Shown here one piece after another: positions 9,497 to 19,179 of a DNA stretch of 52,168 bases (position 1 is the first letter of the stretch; every line of letters starts with the position of its first letter). The translations under genes and the position numbers were made by a program. The notes beneath the pieces are model-generated. The model saw only the letters and a list, made by a program, of their open reading frames with translations. It had not been told where the DNA came from and did no database searches. This DNA is from Chloroflexota bacterium (GTDB lineage: Bacteria; Chloroflexota; Dormibacteria; CF-121). The DNA lies in assembly GCA_005881215.1 (NCBI GenBank), contig VBDZ01000012.1, positions 1 to 52,168 of the forward strand. Reading direction: 5' to 3'.

Positions 9497-12013
9497 CTAA
9501 CTCTTGACGCGGGTGTTTTGCGGGTCGAACACCGGCGTTGGTCCGGCCACAGCCACCGTGACGGGATACTGCTCGCCGAAATACTCGACCCGCAGCCTGG
9601 TCCCCACCCTGGCTTGCTCTGGCGGCAGGAAGCTCATCAGGATTGTCTTCCCCACCGACGGACCCGAACCGGCGCTCGTCACGTACGAGCCACGGCCGTG
9701 CTTGTCGACCAGCCGCTTGCCGTCCTGCGAGAGGACCGGCTCGCGGCCCTGCATGAAGCGCTTGAACCCTGATTGCGATGTGTTGTCATCGACGGTCAGC
9801 GTGGACAGGATGGCGGCCGGCGGCTCGGCGCGCTGCTTGAGGTAGGCCTCCTTGCCGATGAAGTCCTGCGGTTTGACCTGCGGACGGGCCAGGCCGGTCT
9901 CGACGAGGTTGAATTCCTGCTCCAGCTCCATGCCGTAGGCGCGATAGCACTTCTCGATCCGGCCGGTCGTGCCGTACACGCCGATGCCGGCCGGCACGAT
10001 GTCCAGCGGCTGGCCCGCGTCCCAGATCGCATCCCACAGCCGCGCCCCCTGCTCGAACGGCACGTAGATCTCCCAGCCCAGCTCGCCGACATAGGAGATC
10101 CGCGACGCCAGCGCGCGCACCGGGCCGATGTCGATGAAGCGGCAGGTCCCGAACGCGAAGGCCTCGTTCGAGACGTCGGCGTCGGTAATCGAGGTCAGTA
10201 GGTCGCGGGCACGCGGTCCCCACACGCCGATCGTCGCCCAGCTCGAGGTCAGGTCGGTAAGCTGGACTGCCCCGTCGTCCGGCAGGTGATCGATGAACCA
10301 CTTCTTGTCGCGGGCGCCGTCGGCGCCACCAGTGACAACCCGGAAATGATTGCTGCCCAGCCGCATCACGGTCAGGTCAGCCTTGATCCCGGCGGCCGGG
10401 TTGAGCAACGACGTGTAGATCACGCGGCCCAGGGGGACGTTCATCTGCACGACGCAGAGCCTCTGCATGGTGTCGAGCGCGCAGCTGCCGGCGATGTCGA
10501 ACACGGCAAAAGCCGACAGGTCGACCATGGCCACCCGGTCCCGCATCGCCAGGTGCTCGGCGTTGATGATCGGCGACCACCAGCGCGCATCCCACTCGTA
10601 GCGGCGGGGCATGACTCGCTCGCCGTACTCGGCCAGCAGCTTCTTATTGGATTCGTACCAGTGCGGCCGTTCCCAGCCCGCGGTCTCGAAAAAGAAGGCG
10701 CCCAGCGCCTTTTCTCGCTCATAGAACGGACTGACCCGCACCCGCCGGTTCGATTCCCACTGCTCGCGCGGATGGACGATGCCGTAGGTCTTGTTGAAGC
10801 CCTCGGCGCTGCGCCCGCGAATGTGCGCCTGCGTCTTTTGATGGTCGTAGAAGCGCGCGATATCCGAGCCGGACGGATCGATCTCCGGGATGCCGGAGGT
10901 AATCCATTCCGCCATACAGCGCGCGATGCCCGGCGCCTCCTTGATCCAGATTGCCGCCACCGACCACAGCCCCTTGACCTCCGGCGTCTCACCCAGCAGC
11001 GGAAACCCGTCGGGCGTCAGCGAGAGCAATCCGTTGATCGCGTGCCGGATCCCGACGCTCGGATCACCCAGGATGTCGGGCATCAGCTCGAGCGCGTGCT
11101 CCAGCGATTCGTCGAAATCCTCCTTGGTGAAGGGCAACTCCGTCGGGGACAGCTTCGATTGTTCGAGCGAAGGGATGTCGTCCGGGTCCCAGAGGATCGG
11201 GCGGTGGTCGTAGGACCCAACCTCCATATCGCTCCCGTGCTGCCGCTCGTAGCCGTTCGTGTCCATGTCGCGGACGATCGGGTACTCGATCTCGCCTACG
11301 GTGTCGGCAAAGAGCGGCACCGGCCCGACACTGATCATCTGGTGCACCGCCGGACTCAGCGGGATCGAGGCGCCGGCCATCCGAGCAATTCGCGGACTCC
11401 AGATGCCGCTGGTGATCACAACCACCTCGGCCTCGATGTCGCCCTGGTCGGTCCGCACCCGCTTGACTCGGCCGTTCTCGACATCGATCCCGGTGACCTC
11501 GCTGCCGGCGGCGACGATCAGCGCGCCCATCGCCTGGGCCTTTTCCCGCATCAGGGTGCCGCCGCGAAGCGAATCCACCGTGCCAATCCCCGGGGTGCTG
11601 AACCCGCCCAGAATCACGTCCTCGTTGATGAAGGGAACGAGCCGCTTGACCTCGGCCGGCGTCACCAGCTCCGCGTCAATCCCCCACGCCTTGCTCGACG
11701 CCATCCGTCGCCTCAGCTCCTGCATCCGCTCGGTCGTCCTGGCCACCTCGATCCCCCCACTCTGGGTGAAGACCCCCAGCTCCTTGTACTGGCGGACGCT
11801 GTCCAGGGTGAAGGCCGTCATCTCCTTCGAGTGGTCGGTGAGGAAGATGAAGTTCGAGGCGTGCCCGGTCGAGCCACCGGGGTTGGGCATCCGGCCCTTG
11901 TCGACCAGCACGATGTCCTTCCAGCCCAGGCGGGCGAGGTGGTAGGCCATGCTGTTGCCGACGATCCCGGCGCCAATCACGACGACCCGGGCCTGCGCGG
12001 GCAGGCTGCTCAT
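9497..12013 (-). CDS. FAD-dependent oxidoreductase with C-terminal GcvT domains (dimethylglycine/sarcosine dehydrogenase-like)
   Basis: Rossmann VVVIGAGIVGNSMAYHLARLGW; GGSTGHASN at the covalent-FAD His position; C-terminal GcvT-like region (FIGKEAYLKQR, VGTRLRVEYFGEQYPVTV); RBS AGGAGGGG. Confidence 0.9.
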   Translation of the reverse strand: MSSLPAQARVVVIGAGIVGNSMAYHLARLGWKDIVLVDKGRMPNPGGSTGHASNFIFLTDHSKEMTAFTLDSVRQYKELGVFTQSGGIEVARTTERMQELRRRMASSKAWGIDAELVTPAEVKRLVPFINEDVILGGFSTPGIGTVDSLRGGTLMREKAQAMGALIVAAGSEVTGIDVENGRVKRVRTDQGDIEAEVVVITSGIWSPRIARMAGASIPLSPAVHQMISVGPVPLFADTVGEIEYPIVRDMDTNGYERQHGSDMEVGSYDHRPILWDPDDIPSLEQSKLSPTELPFTKEDFDESLEHALELMPDILGDPSVGIRHAINGLLSLTPDGFPLLGETPEVKGLWSVAAIWIKEAPGIARCMAEWITSGIPEIDPSGSDIARFYDHQKTQAHIRGRSAEGFNKTYGIVHPREQWESNRRVRVSPFYEREKALGAFFFETAGWERPHWYESNKKLLAEYGERVMPRRYEWDARWWSPIINAEHLAMRDRVAMVDLSAFAVFDIAGSCALDTMQRLCVVQMNVPLGRVIYTSLLNPAAGIKADLTVMRLGSNHFRVVTGGADGARDKKWFIDHLPDDGAVQLTDLTSSWATIGVWGPRARDLLTSITDADVSNEAFAFGTCRFIDIGPVRALASRISYVGELGWEIYVPFEQGARLWDAIWDAGQPLDIVPAGIGVYGTTGRIEKCYRAYGMELEQEFNLVETGLARPQVKPQDFIGKEAYLKQRAEPPAAILSTLTVDDNTSQSGFKRFMQGREPVLSQDGKRLVDKHGRGSYVTSAGSGPSVGKTILMSFLPPEQARVGTRLRVEYFGEQYPVTVAVAGPTPVFDPQNTRVKS

Positions 12014-12032
12014 TGCTCAACCCCTCCTGTCT

Positions 12033-12042
12033 CTACGCGTAG
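12033..12042. promoter_or_regulatory. Perfect 10-bp palindrome CTACGCGTAG in the 5' leader of the minus-strand flavoenzyme gene
   Basis: CTACGCGTAG lies between a TATGCT hexamer (reverse strand, 12049-12054) and the RBS; could be an operator. Confidence 0.25.
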
Positions 12043-12095
12043 GTCCACAGCATAGCGAGGAACGCGCCGACTTGTGGTAGGTTCCAGCCGGGACG

Positions 12096-12845
12096 TTGCT
12101 GACCGTTGAGCACGTCGGCGCGATCGCGGCCGTGGTCGTCATCACGGCCGGCATGACGATCGCCGCCCGGGTCCGGCCCGGACGATGGCTGACGGTCGTG
12201 TCTCGCACCCTCGCCGTCCTGATCATCCTCGCCGAGCCCAGCTACTGGGTGACCGAGGTCGTGAATGGGACCTGGTCGGCGCGCTACGACCTACCGCTCC
12301 AGCTGTCGAACGCGTCCGAACTGGTCGCCGCGGCGGCGCTCTGGTGGCCAAGGCCGATCCTGGTCGAGCTCACCTACTTCTGGGGCCTGGGCGCGGTCCT
12401 GCAGGCGTTGGCCACGCCGGACTTTGCCCAGCATTTTCCCGACCCGGCCTACTTCCGGTTCTACGTCACGCATGGCGGCGTGCTCGCGGCCGGCATCTTC
12501 CTGGTCGCCGGGCGCCGTATCTATCCCCGGCCAGGGGCGCCGCTGCGCGTCTTCCTCATCACGATCGGGTTCGCGGCGGTCGCCGGGCTGGCCGACCTGC
12601 TGACCGGCGCGAATTACATGTATTTGCGCATCAAGCCCGTCGCCGGAAGCCTGCTCAACGTCATGGGGCCGTGGCCCTGGTATATCGCCAGCGGCGCCGT
12701 GCTCGCCATTCTCTTCCTGACGCTCCTGAACACGCCCTTCTGGCTGGCGCGTCGCCGGGCGCAGTCAGCGAGCGTGGCTGAGCACGTTCTGCAGGTCGGA
12801 CCGCAGCACCCGGACGCCCAGCAGCGGCAGACCGAGCGCGATTAG
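12096..12845 (+). CDS. TIGR02206 (YwaF-like) family membrane protein
   Basis: Multi-TM protein with LPLQLSNASELVAAAALWW, YFWGLGAVLQALATPDF, TGANYMYLRIKP, MGPWPWYI. Confidence 0.8.
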   Translation: MLTVEHVGAIAAVVVITAGMTIAARVRPGRWLTVVSRTLAVLIILAEPSYWVTEVVNGTWSARYDLPLQLSNASELVAAAALWWPRPILVELTYFWGLGAVLQALATPDFAQHFPDPAYFRFYVTHGGVLAAGIFLVAGRRIYPRPGAPLRVFLITIGFAAVAGLADLLTGANYMYLRIKPVAGSLLNVMGPWPWYIASGAVLAILFLTLLNTPFWLARRRAQSASVAEHVLQVGPQHPDAQQRQTERD

Positions 12846-13199
12846 TTTCCCGCGCAGCGTTCGCGCGTTCCGAACAACCGTGACGTCGATCTGCGTCCCA
12901 CCGACCGCCCCCGGACGCAACCGATACTCCCACCGGCTGCCAGGGGACCAGCTATCCGACTCGGTCGTCTTGACTGTCACCAGGCCCGACGCCGCGTCCC
13001 ACTCATAACGGCTGCGCTCCCAGGCCAGCACGTTGCCTTCGGTGACATCGGCCCAACCAGGCCCCCGGCCGTGCACCCGGAAATGCGAGCGGTCGATGTT
13101 CCGGTAGAGGTCCGGCCGCCGATCGCTGAAATCGGTAAGCGCACTGAGGACCGCCTCCGGGGCGAGGTCTGTTGCCAACTGGAAGTGAACGGTCGGCAT
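12765..13199 (-). CDS. SRPBCC (polyketide cyclase/dehydrase-like) family protein
   Basis: MPTVHFQLATDLAPEAVLSALTDFSDRRPDLYRNIDRSHFRVHGRGPGWADVTEG...; C-terminus overlaps the convergent gene. Confidence 0.65.
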   Translation of the reverse strand: MPTVHFQLATDLAPEAVLSALTDFSDRRPDLYRNIDRSHFRVHGRGPGWADVTEGNVLAWERSRYEWDAASGLVTVKTTESDSWSPGSRWEYRLRPGAVGGTQIDVTVVRNARTLRGKLIALGLPLLGVRVLRSDLQNVLSHAR

Positions 13200-13250
13200 C
13201 AGCCAATTTCATACCAGCCGGACCGGGGAAGCTGCCCGATCACTCGGCTC

Positions 13251-13279
13251 TTGACCACCCTTCGATGGCGTGCTAGCGT
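13251..13279 (+). promoter_or_regulatory. Sigma70-like promoter TTGACC-17-TAGCGT upstream of the GntR-family gene
   Basis: TTGACC 13251-13256, 17-nt spacer, TAGCGT 13274-13279. Confidence 0.55.
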
Positions 13280-13287
13280 TCGGCGCA

Positions 13288-13319
13288 GGCCGATATATCA
13301 CTGATGTACGGCCGATATA
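13288..13319. promoter_or_regulatory. Putative operator: direct repeat GGCCGATATA x2 (22-bp period) around an inverted repeat TATATCA-C-TGATGTA
   Basis: GGCCGATATA at 13288-13297 and 13310-13319; 15-bp near-palindrome at 13294-13308, just downstream of the predicted +1. Confidence 0.5.
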
Positions 13320-13388
13320 CGGGAGGGGAACCTGGCGGGCGAAGCAGCGACCGCTCGTGCGCCGCGACGGAGGGAGGTCGATTCCCCC

Positions 13389-14045
13389 GTGCATACCGTC
13401 GTCCTGCAGAGCGCTTCGGTGCGCTCCCAGGGCGAGCGCGCCTACCTATTAATAAGAGACCAGATCGTCACGCTCAAGCTGGCGCCGGGCTCGGTGATCG
13501 AGGAGGCTCGTCTGCGGCAGGAGCTGGGCCTGGGACGGACCCCGATCCGGGAGGCGCTCCAACGCCTGGCGCACGAGAACCTGGTCAGCTTCGTCCCCCA
13601 CCGCGGAAGCTTCGTCACGGACATCAATCTGACCGACCTCCACCGGCTCACCGAGGTGCGCGTCGAGATGGAGGGATACGCGGCCAGGCTGGCGGCCGAG
13701 CGCGCCAGCGCCAGCGACCGGACGCTGATGGAGGCGTTGATGGGCGAGCTGGCGGCCATCGACGCAGGCGACGTCCACAACCTGATGCGCCTCGATCAGC
13801 GGATTCACCGGCAGGTCTACCAGGCGACCCGCAATACGTTCCTGCAGGCGATGCTGGAGGAGAGTTTCAACCTCAGTCTGCGCATCTGGTTCCTGGGCCT
13901 GGAGCGCGGCATCCGGCTCAAAGCGGCCGTGGAAGATCATCGGCGGCTGCTAGATGCGATCGTTTCGCGCGACCCCGACCAGGCGGAGTCGGTCATGCGG
14001 CAACACGTCACGGGCTTCGAGCAAGCCATCCGCAAGGTTCTGTAG
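13389..14045 (+). CDS. GntR family (FadR/FCD subfamily) transcriptional regulator
   Basis: IRDQIVTLKLAPGSVIEEARLRQELGLGRTPIREALQRLAHENLVSFVPHRGSFV wHTH plus FCD domain. Confidence 0.93.
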   Translation: MHTVVLQSASVRSQGERAYLLIRDQIVTLKLAPGSVIEEARLRQELGLGRTPIREALQRLAHENLVSFVPHRGSFVTDINLTDLHRLTEVRVEMEGYAARLAAERASASDRTLMEALMGELAAIDAGDVHNLMRLDQRIHRQVYQATRNTFLQAMLEESFNLSLRIWFLGLERGIRLKAAVEDHRRLLDAIVSRDPDQAESVMRQHVTGFEQAIRKVL

Positions 14046-14055
14046 GAGGGAAATA

Positions 14056-14988
14056 GTGAGAGTCTTTTACGCAACCGACCTGCACGGCTCCGAAGTCTGC
14101 TGGCGGAAATTTCTCAACGCGGCGAAGTTCTACGACGCGGACGTCCTCATTTGCGGCGGGGACATGACCGGCAAGGCGATGATCCCGCTGGTCGAGGACC
14201 GCGACAGCTATGAGTTCACCCTCTCAGGAATTTCGCAGCGGGTCGGCCGCGACGACGTCGCCGACGTGGAAACGCAGATCTCGCGCAAGGGGTACTACCC
14301 GGTGCGGATGACCTCCACCCAGGTGGCGGAGCTCGAGAAGGATCCCGCGAAAGTGCAGACCCTTTTTACGGAGCAGATGTGCAAGACCGTCGAGCGCTGG
14401 ATGCAGCTCGCCGCGGAGAAGCTGAAGGACAGCAAGGTGCGCGTCTTCGTCGCGCCGGGCAACGACGACGAGATGGAGATCGACGAGGTGATCGCGAACG
14501 CGCCGCGCGTCGAGCTGGCCGAGGGCAAGATGATCGACATCGGTGGCTACGAGATGATTTCCTCCGGCTGGGCGAACCCGACGCCGTGGCACACCTATCG
14601 GGAGGCGCCCGAAGAGGAGCTGACCAGGCGGATGGAACCCATGCTCCGGGATATCAGGGAGATGAGCCGCGCGATCTTCAACTTCCACCCGCCGCCGTTC
14701 GGCACCTCCCTCGACGAAGCGCCGGCCCTTGACGAGAACCTGAAACCGTTGCATGGGGGCCGGGCGCTGCGGCACGTCGGCTCGAAAGCGGTGCGCGAGG
14801 CGATTGATAAATACCAGCCGATGCTCTCACTGCACGGGCACATCCACGAAGGCAAGGGCATCACGCGGATCGGCAAGACGCTCGCGATCAACCCCGGCAG
14901 TGCTTACGAAGAAGGCATGCTCCTCTCATCGATCATCGAGCTCGATCAGAAGAAGGGCATCAAGAATTACCAGCTGGTCAACGGCTAG
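14056..14988 (+). CDS. Metallophosphoesterase
   Basis: VRVFYATDLHGSEVCWRKFL...DVLICGGDMTGK...FVAPGNDDEMEID...LSLHGHIHEGKG motifs; GTG at 14056 after GGAGGG RBS. Confidence 0.88.
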   Translation: MRVFYATDLHGSEVCWRKFLNAAKFYDADVLICGGDMTGKAMIPLVEDRDSYEFTLSGISQRVGRDDVADVETQISRKGYYPVRMTSTQVAELEKDPAKVQTLFTEQMCKTVERWMQLAAEKLKDSKVRVFVAPGNDDEMEIDEVIANAPRVELAEGKMIDIGGYEMISSGWANPTPWHTYREAPEEELTRRMEPMLRDIREMSRAIFNFHPPPFGTSLDEAPALDENLKPLHGGRALRHVGSKAVREAIDKYQPMLSLHGHIHEGKGITRIGKTLAINPGSAYEEGMLLSSIIELDQKKGIKNYQLVNG

Positions 14989-15043
14989 GAGGTGAAGCGC
15001 TAAGACAAAGACGTCTCCGGATCAAATTTCGAAGGAGGAAGTA

Positions 15044-16699
15044 ATGGCGACAACGACTGAAGCTCCGGCCAGGCCAACGCTGTTCTTGCGTAACGCCACC
15101 GGGCTCGTCAAGGCCTGGTCGACGTTCGACGCCTTTTTATATGCATTCTGGTCGGTCAACCTGGTCACGCTCGGCCTCTACGGCATGTCGTTCGTTTACA
15201 CCATTCCCGACGGTCAGCTCCTGGGAGCGGTCTTGCTCACCGGCGTGCTCGTGACCTTCCTGGTGCTCACCTACGCGCAACTGGTCAGCGTCATGCCGCG
15301 CGCCGGCGGCGATTACGCGTGGCAGAGCCGCATCCTCGGTGGCGGGGTGGGCTTCGTGCTGGCCATCACTGGATGGTGGTTCACGCTGTGGCTCTGGACG
15401 CCGATCTACGCCAACATCCTGATCGTCCAGTTCTTCGCGCCGCTGGCCTACACGCTGGGCTGGACCAGCGTGGCCACCTTCTTCGGCAGCCCGACCGGCA
15501 TCTTCGTCAGCTGCCTGATCGTGCTCGCCTTTGTCAGCTGGGTCATCACCCTGGGCATGGAGGGCTACGCTCGGATCCAGCGCTTCTGCTTCTGGTTAGG
15601 CATCGGTGGCCTGGTCGTCATGCTTGGATTGCTGCTCTTCTCCAGCCACGAGGCCTTCGTGAACGCCTTCAATCGGGAGGCCGCCTCACTCTTCGGCGCC
15701 TCGGGGAACGCTTACCAGGCGACCATCGCCGCCTCGACCAAAGGCGGCGGTCCGACCGGCGTCGGGTTCGGAACCTTCGGCTTCACCTCGACCCTGCTGC
15801 TCCTTCCTTTCCTCGCCTTCTACCTGCTCTGGCCGGTCTGGGGAGCCACGCTGTACGGCGAGGTGCGCGGCGCCAAGGAATACCGCAAGGTGTTCAACGC
15901 CATGTTCTGGGGATTGTGGGTGACGGTAGCGCTGGTGGCGGTCATCATCCTGTTGATCGTCAAAACGATCGGCTGGGACTTCTACTACGCGGCCAACGCC
16001 GCCTACTGGAACAGCATCTTCGTCGCCGGCTCGCCGGCGCCGCCGGTGTCGATCTGGCCGTACCCCGTCATGCTCGCCGGCTGGCTGGTCGGCAACCACC
16101 TCTTCCAGGCCCTCCTGATCGCCGTCATGGGTCTGTGGTTCTTCGGCTGGGCCGGAACGCTGTTCCTCTCATCGACCCGGGTCATCTTCGCGGCCGCCTT
16201 CGATCGAGTCCTGCCCGAGTGGGCCGCGAACATTTCGGCCAAGCGGCGCGTTCCCTACGGTTCGCTGATTCTGATGATCGTGCCCTCGCTCGTGATCAGT
16301 GCCCTCTGGGCATACGGTGGCACCGGGTTGCAGGGGATCTTCCTGTGGGCGACGGGTGTGATCGCGATCACGTTCCTGGGGACGGTCGTCGCCGCGGCCA
16401 TCCTGCCCTGGCGCCGGAAGGACATCTTCGAGAACTCGCCAATTTCCCGATTCAGGATTGCGGGCATCCCGGTGATCACCATCACGGGTGTCGTGAGCGC
16501 GATCTTCCTCCTGTTCATGCTGGCGGAGTGGTCGTTCAACGACGTCTATGGGACGTCCTTCAAAATCAACGGCGCCTCGCCGAAATACTTCCTCGCGACC
16601 TACCTGGTCGCTATCGCCATTTACGTGGTCGCCCGCGTGGTGCGCAAACGGCAGGGTATCGACCTGTCCCGCATCCACCGGGAGATCCCGGTTGAGTAG
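15044..16699 (+). CDS. APC superfamily amino acid/amine permease
   Basis: Multi-TM; YAQLVSVMPRAGGDYAWQSRILGGGVGFVLAITGWWF; RBS GGAGG. Confidence 0.88.
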   Translation: MATTTEAPARPTLFLRNATGLVKAWSTFDAFLYAFWSVNLVTLGLYGMSFVYTIPDGQLLGAVLLTGVLVTFLVLTYAQLVSVMPRAGGDYAWQSRILGGGVGFVLAITGWWFTLWLWTPIYANILIVQFFAPLAYTLGWTSVATFFGSPTGIFVSCLIVLAFVSWVITLGMEGYARIQRFCFWLGIGGLVVMLGLLLFSSHEAFVNAFNREAASLFGASGNAYQATIAASTKGGGPTGVGFGTFGFTSTLLLLPFLAFYLLWPVWGATLYGEVRGAKEYRKVFNAMFWGLWVTVALVAVIILLIVKTIGWDFYYAANAAYWNSIFVAGSPAPPVSIWPYPVMLAGWLVGNHLFQALLIAVMGLWFFGWAGTLFLSSTRVIFAAAFDRVLPEWAANISAKRRVPYGSLILMIVPSLVISALWAYGGTGLQGIFLWATGVIAITFLGTVVAAAILPWRRKDIFENSPISRFRIAGIPVITITGVVSAIFLLFMLAEWSFNDVYGTSFKINGASPKYFLATYLVAIAIYVVARVVRKRQGIDLSRIHREIPVE

Positions 16700-16728
16700 T
16701 CGTTCGTTCTGACCGGAGCGGCGCGCGC

Positions 16729-19179
16729 ATGACGCAACAACCGGGTCGTGCGCGCGCCGTCGTCATTGGCGGCGGCATCACCGGCGCCAGCGTGGCGTAT
16801 CACCTGGCAGAGGCCGGATGGCGAGACACCGTGCTGCTGGAGAAAGCCGAGCTCACGAGCGGCTCGACCTGTCACGCGGCCGGGCTGGTGACCCAGTTCA
16901 ATCCATCGCCCACCATGATGCGGTTCCGTCGCTACAGCATCGAGCTGTATCGCCGGCTGGGCATCTTTGAGACGGTGGGGAGCCTGCGCTTCGCTTCCAG
17001 CCGTGAGCAATTGATGGAACTGCAACGCGGCACGAGTCGCGCTCGAGCCATCGGACTGGATGTGGAGCTGGTTTCGGCGACGCAGGCCGCTCAGCTAATG
17101 CCCGCCATCAGCAGGGATTCATTGTTTGGGGCGGTCTGGGTCCCCGGGGACGGAAGCCTCGATCCGCACACGGCCACCTTCGCGCTGGCGAAGGCCGCCC
17201 GCGAGCTGGGGGTGATGGTGTTAACCGGGACCCGGGTGACCGGGCTGGAGCTGTCGCGCCGAGGGGCGGTGCAAGCGGTGCAGACGGAAAGAGGGCGGAT
17301 CGAGGCCGAGGTGGTCGTGGTCGCCTGCGGGATCTGGGCGCCACAGGTGGCCGCCATGGCGGGGGCGTTCGTCGTGTCCACGCCGGTCGATCACCAGCAC
17401 GCCGCGTTGCGGGCGGTCGAGGGCGCCGAGCTGCCGCGCGATATGCCCTGTTTCCGCGACCCCGACAACCTGGTGTACGGCAAGGCTGAGGCGGGAGGCA
17501 TGGTGCTGGGTGGCTACGAGCTCGATCCCCACGCGCGGTGGATCGACGGCGTACCGTGGGATCACGCCGGCACCTCCGTCCCACCCGACCAGCATCGCTT
17601 CGAGCCGCTGCTGGCCGGAGCGGCGCGGCGGTTCCCCGTCGTCGGCGAGGCCGGGATCGTCAAGCTCGTCTGCCATCCCGACGCCATGACCCCCGACGCC
17701 AATCCCCTGGTCGGGCCGGTGCCGGGCATCCGCGGGCTGTTCATGGCCGCGGGATTGTCGTTGAACGGGTTCGGCGGTGCTGGCGGAATCGGCCAATCGC
17801 TGGCAGAGCTGATCACCGCGCAAGAGACCGAGCTCGACCTCTATGCCTACCGGCCCTGGCGCTTTGGCCCGGTGCACCACGATGACCGCTACGTGGCGGA
17901 GCTGGCCAGAGAGGCGTACCGCTACTACTACTTCCTTCGCTACCCGCACGACGCCGACGAGTGGGGCCGGCCACGCCGGACCAGCGCCCTGCACCACCGG
18001 ATGCAGGACCTGGGCGCGATCTTCGGCGCCAAACACGGGTGGGAACGGCCCGAGCACTTCGAGCCGGGTGGGCCCTGGCGGCGGGCCGGCGCCGACCAGC
18101 GCCGCTTCGGCTGGACCCGGCCGCCGTGGTTCGAGCTGCAGGCCGAGGAACATCGCGCGATCCGTGAACGGGTGGGGATCATCGACATGACCTCTTTCGG
18201 AAAGATCGACCTCGTCGGCCCGGGAGCCCTACCGCTGCTCGAGCGGGTGGCGGGCAACCTGATCGACCGGCCGGTGGGCAGCGTCGTCTACACCCAGCTG
18301 CTCGATCGTCGCGGCGGGATGGCGGCGGACGTCACCATCACCCGCCTCGGCCCGCATCGGTTCAGGCTGGTGACCGGCGCCGGATACGTGAACAGCGACC
18401 TCGGCTGGCTGCGGCTGCAGCAACGCGAGCAGGACGCCCTGGTCGAGATCCGCGAGACCACCGACCAACTAAGCGTGATTGGAATGTGGGGGCCGCAGGC
18501 GCGCTCGGTGCTGGAGGCCTGCAGCCATGACGACGTCTCGGAGGACGGCTTCCCATTCATGCAGGCTCGCGACATCCGGATCGACGGATTCGACGTCTTC
18601 GCCCAGCGCGTGACCTACGTCGGCGAGCTGGGCTGGGAATTCTATGTCGCTCCCGAGGTCGCGGGGCAGGTGTGGGATCGCTTGATGGCCGCCGGCCAAG
18701 CATCTGGCATCCGGCCCATTGGCTACCGGGCGCTGGACTCGCTCCGAATGGAGAAGGGATACCGCTACTACGGCACCGACCTCACCCTGCTCGACAATCC
18801 GCTGGAGGCCGGGCTGGGATTCTGCGTGCGCCTGGACAAGGGCGACTTCAACGGGCGGGCGGCGCTGCTGGCGGCAAAGGCGGCGGGGATCAGGCGGCGG
18901 TTGCGCACCCTCCTGGTTGGCGACCCGGACTACCTCACGATCTATGGCGGTGAGGCCGTCTACGCCGAGGCCTCGCTCGTCGGGCGGCTGCGCAGTTGTG
19001 CCTACGGATTCACCGTCCGGCGCAATATCGCCTACAGCTACTTGCCGGTGGAACTCGGACCCGGAGCGCGAGTCGAGGTCGAGGTTTTCGGGCGCCGGGT
19101 GCCGGCCGAGGTCGGCACCGACGCCGTGCTGAAGCGGGAGCCACTGGTTGGCCACGTTGCGAAGCAAGTCGCGAGTTGA
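16729..19179 (+). CDS. FAD-dependent oxidoreductase with C-terminal GcvT domains (second DMGDH/SarDH-like paralogue)
   Basis: AVVIGGGITGASVAYHLAEAGW; TSGSTCHAAGLVTQF (covalent-FAD His motif); GcvT-like C-terminus (RVTYVGELGWEFYV...YRALDSLRMEKGYRYYGTDL). Confidence 0.92.
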   Translation: MTQQPGRARAVVIGGGITGASVAYHLAEAGWRDTVLLEKAELTSGSTCHAAGLVTQFNPSPTMMRFRRYSIELYRRLGIFETVGSLRFASSREQLMELQRGTSRARAIGLDVELVSATQAAQLMPAISRDSLFGAVWVPGDGSLDPHTATFALAKAARELGVMVLTGTRVTGLELSRRGAVQAVQTERGRIEAEVVVVACGIWAPQVAAMAGAFVVSTPVDHQHAALRAVEGAELPRDMPCFRDPDNLVYGKAEAGGMVLGGYELDPHARWIDGVPWDHAGTSVPPDQHRFEPLLAGAARRFPVVGEAGIVKLVCHPDAMTPDANPLVGPVPGIRGLFMAAGLSLNGFGGAGGIGQSLAELITAQETELDLYAYRPWRFGPVHHDDRYVAELAREAYRYYYFLRYPHDADEWGRPRRTSALHHRMQDLGAIFGAKHGWERPEHFEPGGPWRRAGADQRRFGWTRPPWFELQAEEHRAIRERVGIIDMTSFGKIDLVGPGALPLLERVAGNLIDRPVGSVVYTQLLDRRGGMAADVTITRLGPHRFRLVTGAGYVNSDLGWLRLQQREQDALVEIRETTDQLSVIGMWGPQARSVLEACSHDDVSEDGFPFMQARDIRIDGFDVFAQRVTYVGELGWEFYVAPEVAGQVWDRLMAAGQASGIRPIGYRALDSLRMEKGYRYYGTDLTLLDNPLEAGLGFCVRLDKGDFNGRAALLAAKAAGIRRRLRTLLVGDPDYLTIYGGEAVYAEASLVGRLRSCAYGFTVRRNIAYSYLPVELGPGARVEVEVFGRRVPAEVGTDAVLKREPLVGHVAKQVAS

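Noticed and set aside
10286-12055. 589-aa + strand ORF opposite the DMGDH-like gene
   Set aside because: Antisense shadow of a clearly coding gene.
15009-15016. AGACGTCT palindrome upstream of the permease
   Set aside because: 8 bp only and not matching the other two putative operators; too weak to call.
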